A stretch of DNA of 26,686 nucleotides from the NCBI GenBank assembly GCA_003427395.1, contig BFEA01000125.1:117539-144224 (forward strand), in the 5' to 3' direction. Numbering within the stretch: position 1 is the first letter of the stretch; the number at the start of each line of letters is the position of its first letter. Below are positions 1 through 8,848 of this stretch, piece after piece. The DNA comes from Chara braunii. Its lineage: Eukaryota; Streptophyta; Charophyceae; Charales; Characeae. The notes under the pieces were generated by a model. That model made no database searches. It was not told the origin of the DNA and saw only the letters and a program-made list of their open reading frames with translations. Both the position numbers and the translations under genes were made by a program.

Positions 1-20
1 GATTAGCGCACTGTAACACA

Positions 21-32
21 GCTCCGATACCA
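21..32 (-). promoter_or_regulatory. Retrotransposon primer-binding-site-like sequence
   Basis: On the minus strand these 12 bases read TGGTATCGGAGC, one base from the initiator tRNA-Met primer-binding site common in plant LTR retrotransposons (TGGTATCAGAGC). A plus-strand TG at 36-37 lies 3 bases beyond it, which on the minus strand is a CA of the kind that ends an LTR. If real, the LTR extends right from position 36 and the element body lies left of the window. No second LTR copy can be seen, so a chance match is possible. Confidence 0.45.
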
Positions 33-35
33 AAT

Positions 36-1640
36 TGCAAGGAAGATGAGCAATAGCGAACTTCAGCAATCAAACAGCATGATACACATAAGACCAGATA
101 GTCGTGACCTCGAACCAAGAGCAGAATTGCATCACGAGTTTCACCAAATAAGAGCACACCAAAAGCTCATAATTGACAATGCTGAAATAGTCTCATCATC
201 ATCATCATCAACGAAGAACCAATGTTGATATCCTATCTGGCGCTCGGCGCCCAGACTACAGATGGCAGATCCTATCTAGCCTAGACTACAATGCCGAAGA
301 TGACGACAACAGCTCTCCCGAAGTACGAGCAGATAGCGGCCAATGGCGCATGCTTCCAGCACCAGGTATGTCTCTCGTATCACTCACAACCTCGTTCCCC
401 AACACACAGATGCCACTTGCACCCAAGGACCACCCTGCGCCACACCCAGCTCACAGCAGCGCAGCTCGGCTATGGCTGCCTGCTCCTTCCAGCTCGCCCG
501 TGAGCGCGTGAGCGCTAGCCAGCTTCAGCGCAGAAGCGCTTGCGCAGCATGCAGCCAGCACCCAGATGTCTCCAGCGTGGGCTGGCCCTTTCCTATATGG
601 AAATGGCCAGCCTGCGTGCGTGCAGCCTGGCTGTGCTGGGCCGCGGCCCAGAAGCTTCTGGTAGGCTCAGGGAGGCTGAGCCTCAGACCAAACAAATTGG
701 CCCAGGCCACCAACAGTTACTTGTGCCCAACTACCCACAGTCTGAGTTGGGCCTATGCTGCGAATTTCGCCCAGGGCCTGACTCAGATGCATTTGATAAA
801 GGAGATCAGGGCCTGGGTGCTTCCAACCAACTGGCGCTGCGCAACTGCCTGCATTTTCTCCAGTTGCGAAGTAGTCCAAAATAGGCCTCTCAGGGTCCGT
901 CGGGCCTGCCTTCACTTAGGGCGGCCGACGGTGTTGCAAATAGGGCCCCAGTAGGGCATTTAGAGGCCTTTGCCTCACAGATGATCGCTGTGGCGTGAAA
1001 CTGAAGGGCAGCAATTTTGAAAAGAGAGTGATCTTGCCGGCTTGTGAGGTTAGGTTTGCTCCCTGTTGTTTTAACAGGAGAGTTGTTCTGGTCCAAATGT
1101 GTCACTGGCGGCTAAACCTAGGCTTGTTTTGTTTGGGGTGCAACCTTTTCATTTTTGGGGCCTCCATGGTTTTTCTCCCTTCAGTGCAAAGGGTGTGAGA
1201 AGCTCAGACCACACAATTTTTTTCTTCTTTGGGTAATTGAGAGGGAAGGGGACACCAGGGGAGCGGGGGTTATGGGTTGTCCTTGGTCTTGTGGGTCAGG
1301 TGATCCAGGTCAAGCACTCATCCACCTGTCACCCACATAGTCGGGTGATGCAGACCCAACACTGACCCACCTGTCACTTACCTAGGCCGGCTAGCCACAA
1401 CCCAGCCACGCCCAATGCTCGCCAGCTAATTTAGACCTGGACCTAACCCATCAGCTTGTGGGTCAGGTAGGTGCAGGTGGGTGTGGGTATGGGTACCTGT
1501 TGCTCGTCTCTGAGAGTAAGACCCCGAAAGGCAAGACCTATGGGCTGCTTGACAAAGGCTAGATAAGGCCAAGTACCTCACCTTACGCATCTCCATTTCC
1601 ATTTGCACCAAAGGAGGGAGGGGCACTAGGGATGTGCATT
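36..1640. other. Stretch without a recognised gene; possible LTR at its left end
   Basis: Several reading frames of up to about 200 codons are open here, but none shows a domain I recognise, and frames overlap freely on both strands. The first 250-300 bases could be the LTR belonging to the primer site at 21-32. A short TCA repeat lies at 193-210. Two short palindromes rich in GGCC occur at about 638-653 and 662-682. A motif GTGGGTCAGGT recurs at about 1291 and 1456 with related inverted versions between them. I see no gene. Confidence 0.5.
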
Positions 1641-1643
1641 GAC

Positions 1644-1654
1644 TATATATAAGG
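1644..1654 (+). promoter_or_regulatory. TATA-like sequence
   Basis: TATATATAAGG is a good TATA-box match placed directly before a three-copy tandem repeat and about 110 bp before recognisable reverse transcriptase code. It could be a remnant of an LTR promoter. Nothing else supports transcription from here. Confidence 0.25.
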
Positions 1655-1764
1655 GCTGCAATGCCATCACCGCATGTGATGCAGAGCCCTGCCTCAATGT
1701 CATCACCGTGTGTAATGCAGACCTCTTGCCTCAATGCCAGCGTCGTGTGTAATGCAGAGCACCT
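1655..1764 (+). repeat. Three tandem copies of a 36-37-bp unit
   Basis: Three imperfect head-to-tail copies begin at 1655, 1691 and 1728. Each contains a core close to CAATGCCATCACCGTGTGTA followed by ATGCAGA. The last copy runs straight into the reverse transcriptase relic, so the repeat marks the left boundary of that fragment. Confidence 0.75.
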
Positions 1765-2238
1765 ACCCCGCATCGATGTCCTCTTGGATACAATGCAGGA
1801 ATGTAAGTACTTAAGCAAGCTAGATCTAAGAGTTCATGGTGATGGCATTTGGGCTCTGTAATGTGGCAGTACATTCCAGCATGCCATGAATAGTGTTTTT
1901 ATTCACTACTTGAATGAGTTCATTGTTGTCTACCTCGATGATATACTTTTCTTTAGAAAGACTTTGGAGGACTACGTCAAGCATCTAGAGATGGTTTTCA
2001 ATCTCCTTCGGATGTAGAAGTATAAGATCAATAAAAAGAAGTGTCTAGTTTCTATGCACAAGAGTTTTATACTTGGGTGAAGTTGGGTCATGAAATCTTT
2101 GAGGAGGATTGAGGCCTGAGGATGCGCATGCGGTGGCTATATTAGGGACTGACTGAGACCTTAGTTATAGACTGAGGTCAGATCTTTCTTGAGGATGGCT
2201 GGTTATTACAAGTCGTTTGAACTAACTATAGCAGTATA
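1763..2238 (+). pseudogene. Ty3/gypsy reverse transcriptase relic
   Basis: The frame opens with LPRIDVLLD and YLSKLDLR, the usual gypsy RT motif A region carrying the first catalytic Asp. About 30 codons are then missing: the next readable piece is FMVMAFGLCN, then TFQHAMN, then VVYLDDILFF, which has the YxDD catalytic pair intact. Downstream, a 'SFLRMAGYYKSF'-like stretch matches the RT connection region. Stops occur after the YLDD block, and small frame changes separate the pieces. The reading ends exactly where the 113-bp MITE begins. Clearly non-functional. Confidence 0.85.
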
Positions 2239-2351
2239 GCTACCGTCTTCACCCGAATAGAACACCTGGTCATTATCGCTGCATCTGGACCGAAAGTTGT
2301 GCCAAATACAGCTATAATGACCGGGCGTTCTATTCGGGTGAAGATGGTAGC
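2239..2351. mobile_element. 113-bp MITE-like hairpin element, copy 1
   Basis: The left end (GCTACCGTCTTCACCCGAAT) and the inverted right end match over roughly the first 50 bases with about six mismatches, so the whole element can fold into one long hairpin. It interrupts gypsy code between RT and RNase H, which dates it after that relic. A second copy of the same length with the same termini and a shared interior (around CATCTGG) lies at 9572-9684. No transposase is encoded. The target duplication is not clear. Confidence 0.85.
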
Positions 2352-2830
2352 CCCTTGACAGATTTCACTCTACTACAAACCCCTCGGGCTTGGACCAAGG
2401 GATTTGAGTGGGCTATCAAGCAATTGGAGTCTGCCCTCATGAATTATCTTGTCCTTAAGATTGCGGGGCCTGATACGCCATATACGGTTACCACTGATGC
2501 CAGTCAATATGGGATAGGCGCAGTGCTACAGCAAGCAGAGGGGACTGAGTTGAGACCCATCTAGTACATGTCTATGAAAATGCCATCTCACCACCTTCTG
2601 TGCACTCGTTATAGCGTTGAAACACTGGAAGCATTACCTCCATGGCAGATATTTTGAAGTGAGGTCCGACCATTAGACATTCCACTGGATAAAGACGCAG
2701 CCCACTCTTTCAGATGCACTGAAGTGATGGATTCAAGTCAAAGATATGTATGACTTCACACTGAAGGATGTGAATGGGCAGTACAATGTGGTAGCGGATG
2801 CTTTATTAAGCAGAGCAGACTGCCAAGACG
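2352..2830 (+). pseudogene. Ty3/gypsy RNase H relic
   Basis: Just after the MITE the frame reads PLTDFTLLQ, then VTTDASQYGIGAVLQQ and ELRPI, the start of gypsy RNase H with its catalytic TDAS Asp. A stop follows at about 2563. Later pieces in shifting frames are still recognisable: a WIQV...MYDF segment at about 2730 and VNGQYNVVADAL, which is the end of the RNase H-like domain. The glutamate-bearing helix is too damaged to place with confidence. Confidence 0.8.
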
Positions 2831-3063
2831 GTAGTGACCTATGTTGCGTTAGAAGGGCGTGTACGTCAGCAGGTGGAAGAATCCTCGAGCAGACTGTATT
2901 CTTAAAGAAATCATCACACATCTCAACAATATGCGAGATAGAAAGTTGTGTGTGGAGTTCAGGATGTTTGAGCGTTTGCTGTTCTTTATGGGGTAGAGAT
3001 ACTGTGTTTTCTAGGGAGTCTGTTCGTATGGGAGTGCCACGTTGCTACCGCACACTTTTTTGA

Positions 3064-3945
3064 GTTTAAAAAGAGTTATGCTAAAACGTTTTTGGTGGCC
3101 CAGTATGAAGAGGGATGCACAAATGTAGGTTGAAAGTTGTCAGGTTTGTCAACGAAAAAAAAAAGAAAAAAAAAAGGTTTGTCAACGAGACAAACCACAC
3201 TCACCTCACAAGCACCTCTGGGCTTAACCAAGCCTCTTCCTATTCCTGAAGGTCTGGTCAGCCTCCGCACATGGATTTCATGTACACCTTGGTTACCAGC
3301 AGGAAAGGAAACAAGCAGATTATTCGGATCGTCGACATATTTTCTACATTTCCTCGTCGCATACTTCTACAGCCAAGACAGAATTAGTCCACCACCAATC
3401 ACTGGAAGAAACACTTACCCAAAACCATTGTACGCGACAGGAAAGTAGTGTTCACAAGTGAAGTGTGGCCGGAGGACCTAGCTAGCTAGAAAGTTAGGTT
3501 CAGAACTGATGATGACGTCAAGAAAAAAGCTTTGAGGCGAACGGGCAAGCTGAGCACATGAGCGAACAAGTGCAGCAGCAGCTTCGAAGGCATTACATCA
3601 CCCCTGATCAACTTGATTGGGACATCAACACTTACCTTAGATAGCTTGGATGTATAATAATGCCATACACTAAGCAACTTGCCGCTGACCAAGTCCAACT
3701 GCATTTAGGATGGAAACCCAGGACTCCACTGGATTTCCTGCTTCCTGATTGTAAACAGCAGACTGCCCCTGGAATATATGGAATATTACCCTTCAGTATG
3801 AATGCATTTTAGAAAAGACAGCAGATCAGCACTTCAGAAAGCCTCAAAGGGCTATGATTCAAACACAAAATCAGCTCAGATGAGTGCCGACATTCCAGGT
3901 AACATACATTTAACTCGTCTCGTCTGAGTTTACGGGAACAGCACA
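3064..3945 (+). pseudogene. Ty3/gypsy integrase relic
   Basis: The first part carries a degenerate zinc-binding region (FWWP near 3090, then CQVCQ near 3140). The poly(A) insertion at 3155-3175 lies directly after it. The catalytic core follows with HMDFMYTLVTSR and QIIRIVD (3270-3340), IVRDRKVVFTSE (3427-3462), and ELRMTS. The C-terminal part reads VQQQLRRHYITPDQLDWD and HLGWKPRTPLDFLLPD (to about 3750), with weaker similarity to about 3945. Several stops and shifts are present, so this is a relic. Confidence 0.8.
3142..3188 (+). mobile_element. Poly(A)-only insertion with 14-bp target duplication
   Basis: AGGTTTGTCAACGA occurs at 3142-3155 and again at 3175-3188. Between the copies there is only an A tract with a single G in the middle. 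A target duplication around an A-tail is the footprint of LINE-type retroposition, here with essentially no body. It interrupts the gypsy integrase relic. Confidence 0.7.
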
Positions 3946-4899
3946 TCATGTAAGCTGACACCACCGTATTTTATTTTGGTCCATGTATATAAACGAGTGT
4001 CCTAGATATTCCAGGGGATGATCCTGATGGCCCATCATATATGTGATTAATGCCCTCCCCACCTCCGAACTTACCCTGTGTTTCATGCATCCAAAGTTCC
4101 GAACTCTTCCCTTTTCCGAAGACAGCAAGCAGATGCTACTACCCAAGTTGCTAAGTAAATAGCCATTACTGTCAAGAATAAGCAAATGGAAATTAATAAA
4201 TTATAAATGATGGACATCTGCTTGAGTATATAACATAAAATAATAAGGTCGTAGTAATTCAAGATAAATGTTGATGTGCGTTATCATATATTATTGGCTT
4301 ATTAATAGTTTCATAAATTGATACAAGAATAGGATAGCGAAAAGCAAGAGTAGATATGGACCAGACTTATTTCCGTGGGGCGACCTGGACCGTGGCCTCC
4401 AAAAGAGACAAAAGGAGGGAGGCCCCTGGGCAGAGCACATTTAGGCACTGGCAGCATACGGCAGGGCTGGAGCAGCACATTGCGGCCAGATAGCACCGGA
4501 GGGAGAGAAGGCAGGGTGCAGTGGCTGCTGCGCTAGCCCCTGCCACAACTAGGCAGCGTTAAGGAGGGGCGGGTGGCGAGGTGCAGGGAGGTCAGGGAGG
4601 AAGAGCAAGACAGTGCGAAGTGTTGGTGCTTACCTCGGGTTGGCAAGTTGTACCTGTGAGAGCAGACGCTTCAGCAGCATCTGGCGAGTGGTATGTGCAC
4701 TCTCTGCGCGAGAGTAGTTGGAAGTGTAGAGTAGTGTAAAGGCGGACACATCACAATAGGGCTACTGCATGGTTGTTGTATTGATTATTGGAGGCGAGGA
4801 GTGGGGCTTTCTTGGTCAAGAGACTTCAGTGTCCAGTCTATCTACACCTAATTGGTGGCTCGCAGCTTTTGTAATTCTGCTTTCAACTTAGCACTCACA
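3946..4899. other. Stretch without a recognised gene
   Basis: I see no protein domain, RNA gene or repeat here. Composition shifts from AT-rich (about 4180-4320) to GC-rich (about 4370-4650). The longest frames are under 80 codons and look random. Confidence 0.5.
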
Positions 4900-5327
4900 C
4901 TCAGGGCATACTCACACGGGGACGTATATTCCCAAAATCCCCCCCAAAAGGGGAAAAGGGCGGACACACGGATCTACCAAATTCACAAATGTACTATTCC
5001 TGTGCCCATTTATCAGCGGCCTGGGAGGCCGTGGGGCAAGGGATTTTGCCGTCACCTCTGGAGGTGACCGCAGATGCCGTTGTTGTTTTTTTTTGCATTT
5101 TCTTCAAAAATTGGCAAAAATTCGTTCACTAAAGTTCTTGCACAATTTGTGGATGGCTCCGCGTGACCAGCCAAGCACCAAATCCCCAATTCTCCAGACG
5201 GCCGCGACCTTGTCCCATCTGAAAAGGTACAGCAGTGTGACGTGAACCATGCCCCAAACCTCAAATCGGCCCTCCCCAAATCCGCATATTTTGCGGATTT
5301 GGGGTCGCCGTGTGAGTATGCCCTCAG
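4900..5327. mobile_element. 428-bp non-autonomous element with 24-bp terminal inverted repeats
   Basis: The left terminus (4900-4923) and the reverse complement of the right terminus (5304-5327) agree at 22 of 24 positions, around the core GGGCATACTCACACGG. The interior has further short palindromes: GTCACCTC/GAGGTGAC at about 5052-5069 and a perfect 13-bp stem at 5274-5304. It has no coding capacity, so it would be a MITE-like element. No target duplication is obvious, and the superfamily cannot be assigned. Confidence 0.65.
5274..5304. repeat. Perfect 13-bp hairpin inside the 428-bp element
   Basis: CCCCAAATCCGCA (5274-5286) is followed by a 5-base loop and its exact complement (5292-5304). 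It abuts the right terminal inverted repeat, as subterminal palindromes often do in DNA transposons. Confidence 0.8.
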
Positions 5328-5434
5328 GCTTGGGTCTTCTATGAATCTTTGCGTTTCAGAAATTTGGTGTTCAGTGTTCTCATTGGATGGTTTCTTGGTC
5401 TTTTGCCCTTTTGGTCTTGTCGTTCGTTGCTCTC

Positions 5435-5674
5435 TCAGTTGTTTGTTATCATTGAGTCAAAGTCATACTGCTCTATGACTTCAATCCAACTCGTCAGAGC
5501 GTCAGAGAGCACAGGCTGGGTTCTCATCCACTTCAGGGTCTGGTGATCAGTCCTGATGTAGAAGAACCTCCCAAGGAGATAGTGCCTCCAATGGGTGAGC
5601 GCTTTATAGATCGCATAGAGCTCCTTCTCATAGTTGCGCCTTGTGAGTTCATGTGAGAAGGCGATGCTGAGTTT
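5435..5674 (-). pseudogene. Ty3/gypsy RNase H fragment
   Basis: Read on the minus strand from 5674 to 5435 there is one open frame of about 79 codons, ending in TGA. It contains SHELTRRNYEKELYAIYKAL, then HWRHYLLGRFFYIRTDHQ, then LKWMRTQPVLSDAL. This is the RNase H segment holding the catalytic Glu (in YEKEL) and Asp (in RTDHQ). RT and integrase parts are absent. The frame is undamaged over its length, suggesting it is younger than the 1763-3945 relic. It may lie in the promoter or a 5'UTR intron of the UTP21 gene. Confidence 0.85.
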
Positions 5675-5752
5675 CTGAAGTTGTGTTCATTTAACTTCAT
5701 TTGCATGTCAAATAGATGTAGAATGTGCAACTATAGATAACAATTTGGTGCG

Positions 5753-5770
5753 TGCTTATTTCTGTTCCAG
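5753..5770 (+). other. Candidate 3' splice site upstream of UTP21
   Basis: A T-rich stretch ending TTCTGTTCCAG at 5770 is a good acceptor, followed by GATCC. If used, UTP21 would have a 5'UTR intron that could include the RNase H fragment. The donor cannot be identified from this sequence. Confidence 0.35.
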
Positions 5771-5783
5771 GATCCTGTTGTCG

Positions 5784-5810
5784 ATGCATCTTGACTTGAA
5801 GCAATTTTAA
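5784..5810 (+). other. Short upstream open reading frame (8 codons)
   Basis: An ATG at 5784 opens a frame encoding MHLDLKQF and closes with TAA at 5808-5810. It is in the same frame as UTP21, so the TAA shows that UTP21 coding cannot extend further upstream without splicing. If transcribed, it could dampen translation of the main frame. Confidence 0.4.
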
Positions 5811-5936
5811 AGGCAATCTGAAGATTTGAGCTCACGTTGTGTAGTACGTGAGTTTGCATCGCTTGATAATTCCAGAGGAAGAATCAGCGATTGGGTGGCT
5901 GGTGGGCAGGAGGTGACTCAGGCGTCGTTCATAATC

Positions 5937-8777
5937 ATGCCGATCTTTTACCCGTATCGAGCCCTTGGGTACATTACAGATGAAACGCCATTCAGCGTTG
6001 TGAGGCGCGGTGCGGACCACACTGTTATCGTTAGCATCGGCAAAGCATGGCAGATCTATAGTTGTTCCAAACTCACCCTTCAGTTTGTTGGCCCAGAGCT
6101 GGAGAAGAGGATTACTGCCGTTGTGGGAAAGATTTCATCGACGTTTGTGGCATATGGCAGGAAGATTGGGGTTTTCTCGCGGGGTACGCAAGTGGAAACG
6201 TGGACAGGTCACACGGGCCGCGTGTTGCAGATGCTGGTTCTTGGAAACTACCTGCTCAGCCTGGGCGATGACAAGCGATTGCTCATCTGGCGCACAGGAA
6301 GGGCGGGCGGGTTGGACTCGGAGATCCAGCTGGATGATAGCTTTACACCAACTTGTTTAGTACACCCTGAAACTTATCTGAACAAGGTTCTCATCTGCTC
6401 TGAGGAAGGGCGACTCCAGTTATGGAACATTGTGAGTAAGAAGGTTATCTACGAGTTTAAGGGATGGGGGTCGGCAGTGCGGTGTTGTGTTTCTTCTCCT
6501 GCTTTGGATGTTGTGGGTTTGGGCTGTGCGAATGGGTGCATACATGTCCTCAACCTGAAATACGATGAGACAGTGATGACATTGGTTCACACCACAAAAG
6601 GGCCTGTGACGGCATTGTCATTCCGGACAGACGGGCAGCCGATGTTGGCGGCGGGCGGGACCTCCGGGGAGATCACCATATGGAACCTGGAGAAGCAAAA
6701 GCTTCAGTCCGTTATCCGCACTGCTCACGACGGGACGATCTCATCATTATACTTCTTGCCGAAGGAGCCGATGCTCATCAGTTCTGCTGCTGACAATTCG
6801 TTGAAGATGTGGATATTTGATTCTGATGATGGCGAGGCACGACTCCTGCGCTTCCGCAGTGGCCACAGTGCACCGCCAACATGCATACAGTACTATGGAC
6901 AGGGGAGACGGATTTTGTCTGCCGGTCAGGACAGGTCGTTTCGACTGTTTTCAACTGTGCAAGATCAACAAAGCAAGGAGCTTTCGCAAGGCCGCCTAGC
7001 TAGTAAAGCGAAGCGGTATGACATCAGAGAGGAAGAGCTGCGACTGCCCAGAGTGATAGCCTTTGCTGCAGCAGATGTACGTGAGCGCGATTGGTGTAAT
7101 GTTGTGACATGTCATGAAGGTGATTCAGCAGCGTACACTTGGCGACTCCAGAATTTTGTGATTGGAGAACACATTCTGAGAGCCCCTGGTACCAAGCGCA
7201 GCTCCATAACAGCTGTCGCGATTAGTGCCTGTGGGAACTTCGCTGTTGTTGGGAATGCTGCTGGTTGCATTCACCGGTTCAACTTGCAGTCTGGCCTTCA
7301 TCGAGGCGTCTTCGCTACGCAACCGGGGGACAGTGGAACAGCCCATGACAAGGCTGTCACAGGATTGGAGTGTCATTCGTGCAACAAGTCTCTCGTCAGC
7401 GCAGGTTATGAGGGAACCCTTAAGATTTGGGGGTTCAGGAGCCGCGCGCTTCAGGCAGTCGTGGATGTGGGTTCTCCTGTGGTGAAGCTCAAGTTTCATT
7501 CCGGCAATGGGCTGGCAGTCGCTGTGTGTGACGACCAGGTACTGAGGCTGTATGATGTCGAGAATGTACGGCTTGTGCGAAAGTTTGACGCACATATGGA
7601 CAGGATTACTGATGTCTCTTTCAGCCAGGATGGGCGATGGCTGCTGTCATCTTCGATGGATTCAACTCTTCGAATCTTTGATGTCGTTGCTGCACGTCCC
7701 TTGGACACAATGAGAGTGGATGTACCTATAACTTCTCTTTCTCTGTCCCCTCATATGGATCTGATCGCGACAACACATGTTAATCGCAATGGTATATACC
7801 TATGGGCGAACCATCTTTTGTACTCTGGCCTGCAGGCTGCAGAATTGCAGGGAAGTGGTGCAAGCAAAGTTATCGATGTAACTCACCTGCCAGCTGTGTC
7901 CATGGCGCTGCCCTCAAGCAAGAGCGAGGAGGAGGAGGAGGAGGAGGAGGTTAAGAACAAAGATTCGCAGGCGACGGAAGAGGAAGCACAGGGCAAAGAT
8001 GGAGCATGGGCCGAGGACAAGGGCAAAGAAATGGAAAGCACGAACACCGAAGACGAGCTTTCGGGCAGACGTGGCATGGCTACCAGGCAATTGGATCCAG
8101 AGCTAGTTACGCTGTCTCTGCTACCAAGAGCGCAGTGGAAAGGGCTCGTTGATCTTGATATCATCAAGCTGCGTAATAAACCTGCTGCACCTTCAAAGAA
8201 GCCTGAACGAGCTCCTTTCTTCCTTCCAACTTTACCTTCACTGGCCGGAGACCCCGTCTTTGCCCTCCCGTCATCAACAGAAAACAAAGGCGGTGAACTA
8301 GAGTCTGATGCAAAGGTGGTTTCTCGGGTACGAAAATCAAACTCAGCAGCTGATAATGCCAAATATGTGTCTCCATTTACTCAACTGCTGCACAAAGGAG
8401 CTAGTCTAAACAACTACGCAGAGCTGACAGCTCTTCTGCATTCCATGTCCCCATCTGCGATCGATGCTGAGGTGCGCATGATGATGGTCGTAGAAGATGA
8501 AGATGGGAACTGTGACGATGAGGAACGGCTACAGGAAATCGGGATGGTGCTGGATTTTTTGATCCGTGAAACGGAATCAAATGCGAGTTTTGAATTGATC
8601 CAAGCTTTCATGCAGTTGTTTCTGAAGGTCCATGGCGAGGTCATATCTGGCCGATCAGATCTGCAGTCCAAGGCAAGAACTCTTCTTGCGAAACAGAGAT
8701 GTGCATGGCAGAGACTCGACAGTCTCTTTCAGAACCTTCGGTGTTCTGTATCCTTTTTGACCAACTCTCAGCAATAA
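5937..8777 (+). CDS. UTP21: U3 snoRNP / SSU processome protein UTP21 (WDR36)
   Basis: A 946-codon uninterrupted frame. UTP21 is a UTP-B subunit of the nucleolar small-subunit processome, needed for 18S rRNA maturation; UTP-B also holds PWP2, UTP12, UTP13, UTP18 and UTP6. The ATG at 5937 is chosen because the protein then starts MPIFYPYRALGYITDETPFS, as land-plant orthologues do; the frame is open upstream only back to a TAA at 5808. WD40 blades fill roughly residues 5-640, with recognisable WD segments near 160-185 (LQLWNIVSKK), 284-340 (SADNSLKMWIFD, LLRFRSGHSAPP), 382-407 (RERDWCNVVTCH) and 555-631. An acidic linker (about 660-710) includes eight consecutive Glu encoded by a GAG repeat. The Utp21 C-terminal domain spans about 723-946, ending SVSFLTNSQQ. 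Length and ends match the family. The lack of coding introns is notable; a retrocopy is possible, but no 3' poly(A) is seen. Confidence 0.96.
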   Translation: MPIFYPYRALGYITDETPFSVVRRGADHTVIVSIGKAWQIYSCSKLTLQFVGPELEKRITAVVGKISSTFVAYGRKIGVFSRGTQVETWTGHTGRVLQMLVLGNYLLSLGDDKRLLIWRTGRAGGLDSEIQLDDSFTPTCLVHPETYLNKVLICSEEGRLQLWNIVSKKVIYEFKGWGSAVRCCVSSPALDVVGLGCANGCIHVLNLKYDETVMTLVHTTKGPVTALSFRTDGQPMLAAGGTSGEITIWNLEKQKLQSVIRTAHDGTISSLYFLPKEPMLISSAADNSLKMWIFDSDDGEARLLRFRSGHSAPPTCIQYYGQGRRILSAGQDRSFRLFSTVQDQQSKELSQGRLASKAKRYDIREEELRLPRVIAFAAADVRERDWCNVVTCHEGDSAAYTWRLQNFVIGEHILRAPGTKRSSITAVAISACGNFAVVGNAAGCIHRFNLQSGLHRGVFATQPGDSGTAHDKAVTGLECHSCNKSLVSAGYEGTLKIWGFRSRALQAVVDVGSPVVKLKFHSGNGLAVAVCDDQVLRLYDVENVRLVRKFDAHMDRITDVSFSQDGRWLLSSSMDSTLRIFDVVAARPLDTMRVDVPITSLSLSPHMDLIATTHVNRNGIYLWANHLLYSGLQAAELQGSGASKVIDVTHLPAVSMALPSSKSEEEEEEEEVKNKDSQATEEEAQGKDGAWAEDKGKEMESTNTEDELSGRRGMATRQLDPELVTLSLLPRAQWKGLVDLDIIKLRNKPAAPSKKPERAPFFLPTLPSLAGDPVFALPSSTENKGGELESDAKVVSRVRKSNSAADNAKYVSPFTQLLHKGASLNNYAELTALLHSMSPSAIDAEVRMMMVVEDEDGNCDDEERLQEIGMVLDFLIRETESNASFELIQAFMQLFLKVHGEVISGRSDLQSKARTLLAKQRCAWQRLDSLFQNLRCSVSFLTNSQQ

Positions 8778-8796
8778 TCACGCCGGAGGATGTTAA

Positions 8797-8848
8797 GGGT
8801 CGGAGTTCTGTTCGTTAGGTTTGGGTCGGAGTTGTGTTCGTTAGGTTT
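8797..8848 (+). repeat. Two tandem copies of a 26-bp unit in the UTP21 3' region
   Basis: GGGTCGGAGTTCTGTTCGTT plus AGGTTT (8797-8822) is repeated at 8823-8848 with a single C-to-G change. It lies 20 bases after the UTP21 stop, probably in the 3'UTR. Confidence 0.85.

Larger units (their letters stand above)
1763..3945 (+). mobile_element. Decayed Ty3/gypsy retrotransposon (RT-RNase H-integrase relic)
   Basis: Reading plus-strand frames in order gives recognisable pieces of Ty3/gypsy Pol: reverse transcriptase (about 1763-2238), RNase H (2352-2830) and integrase (about 3064-3945). Gag and protease are not seen, and no flanking LTR pair was found. The frame is broken by many stops and shifts, an internal deletion in RT, a MITE insertion at 2239-2351 and a poly(A) insertion at 3155-3175. 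The pieces are collinear, which argues for one old insertion rather than unrelated fragments. The integrase wording (HMDFMYTLVTSR, QIIRIVD) differs from the element at 15-26 kb, so this is a different lineage. Confidence 0.85.

Noticed and set aside
343-954. 203-codon plus-strand frame
   Set aside because: No domain, biased by GC-rich repeats, and overlapped by similarly long frames on both strands.
5826-5936. Extension of UTP21 upstream of the ATG at 5937
   Set aside because: The open frame there starts at a non-ATG codon, while family members begin at the residue encoded by ATG 5937.
7125-7595. 156-codon minus frame inside UTP21
   Set aside because: Shadow of the UTP21 coding sequence.
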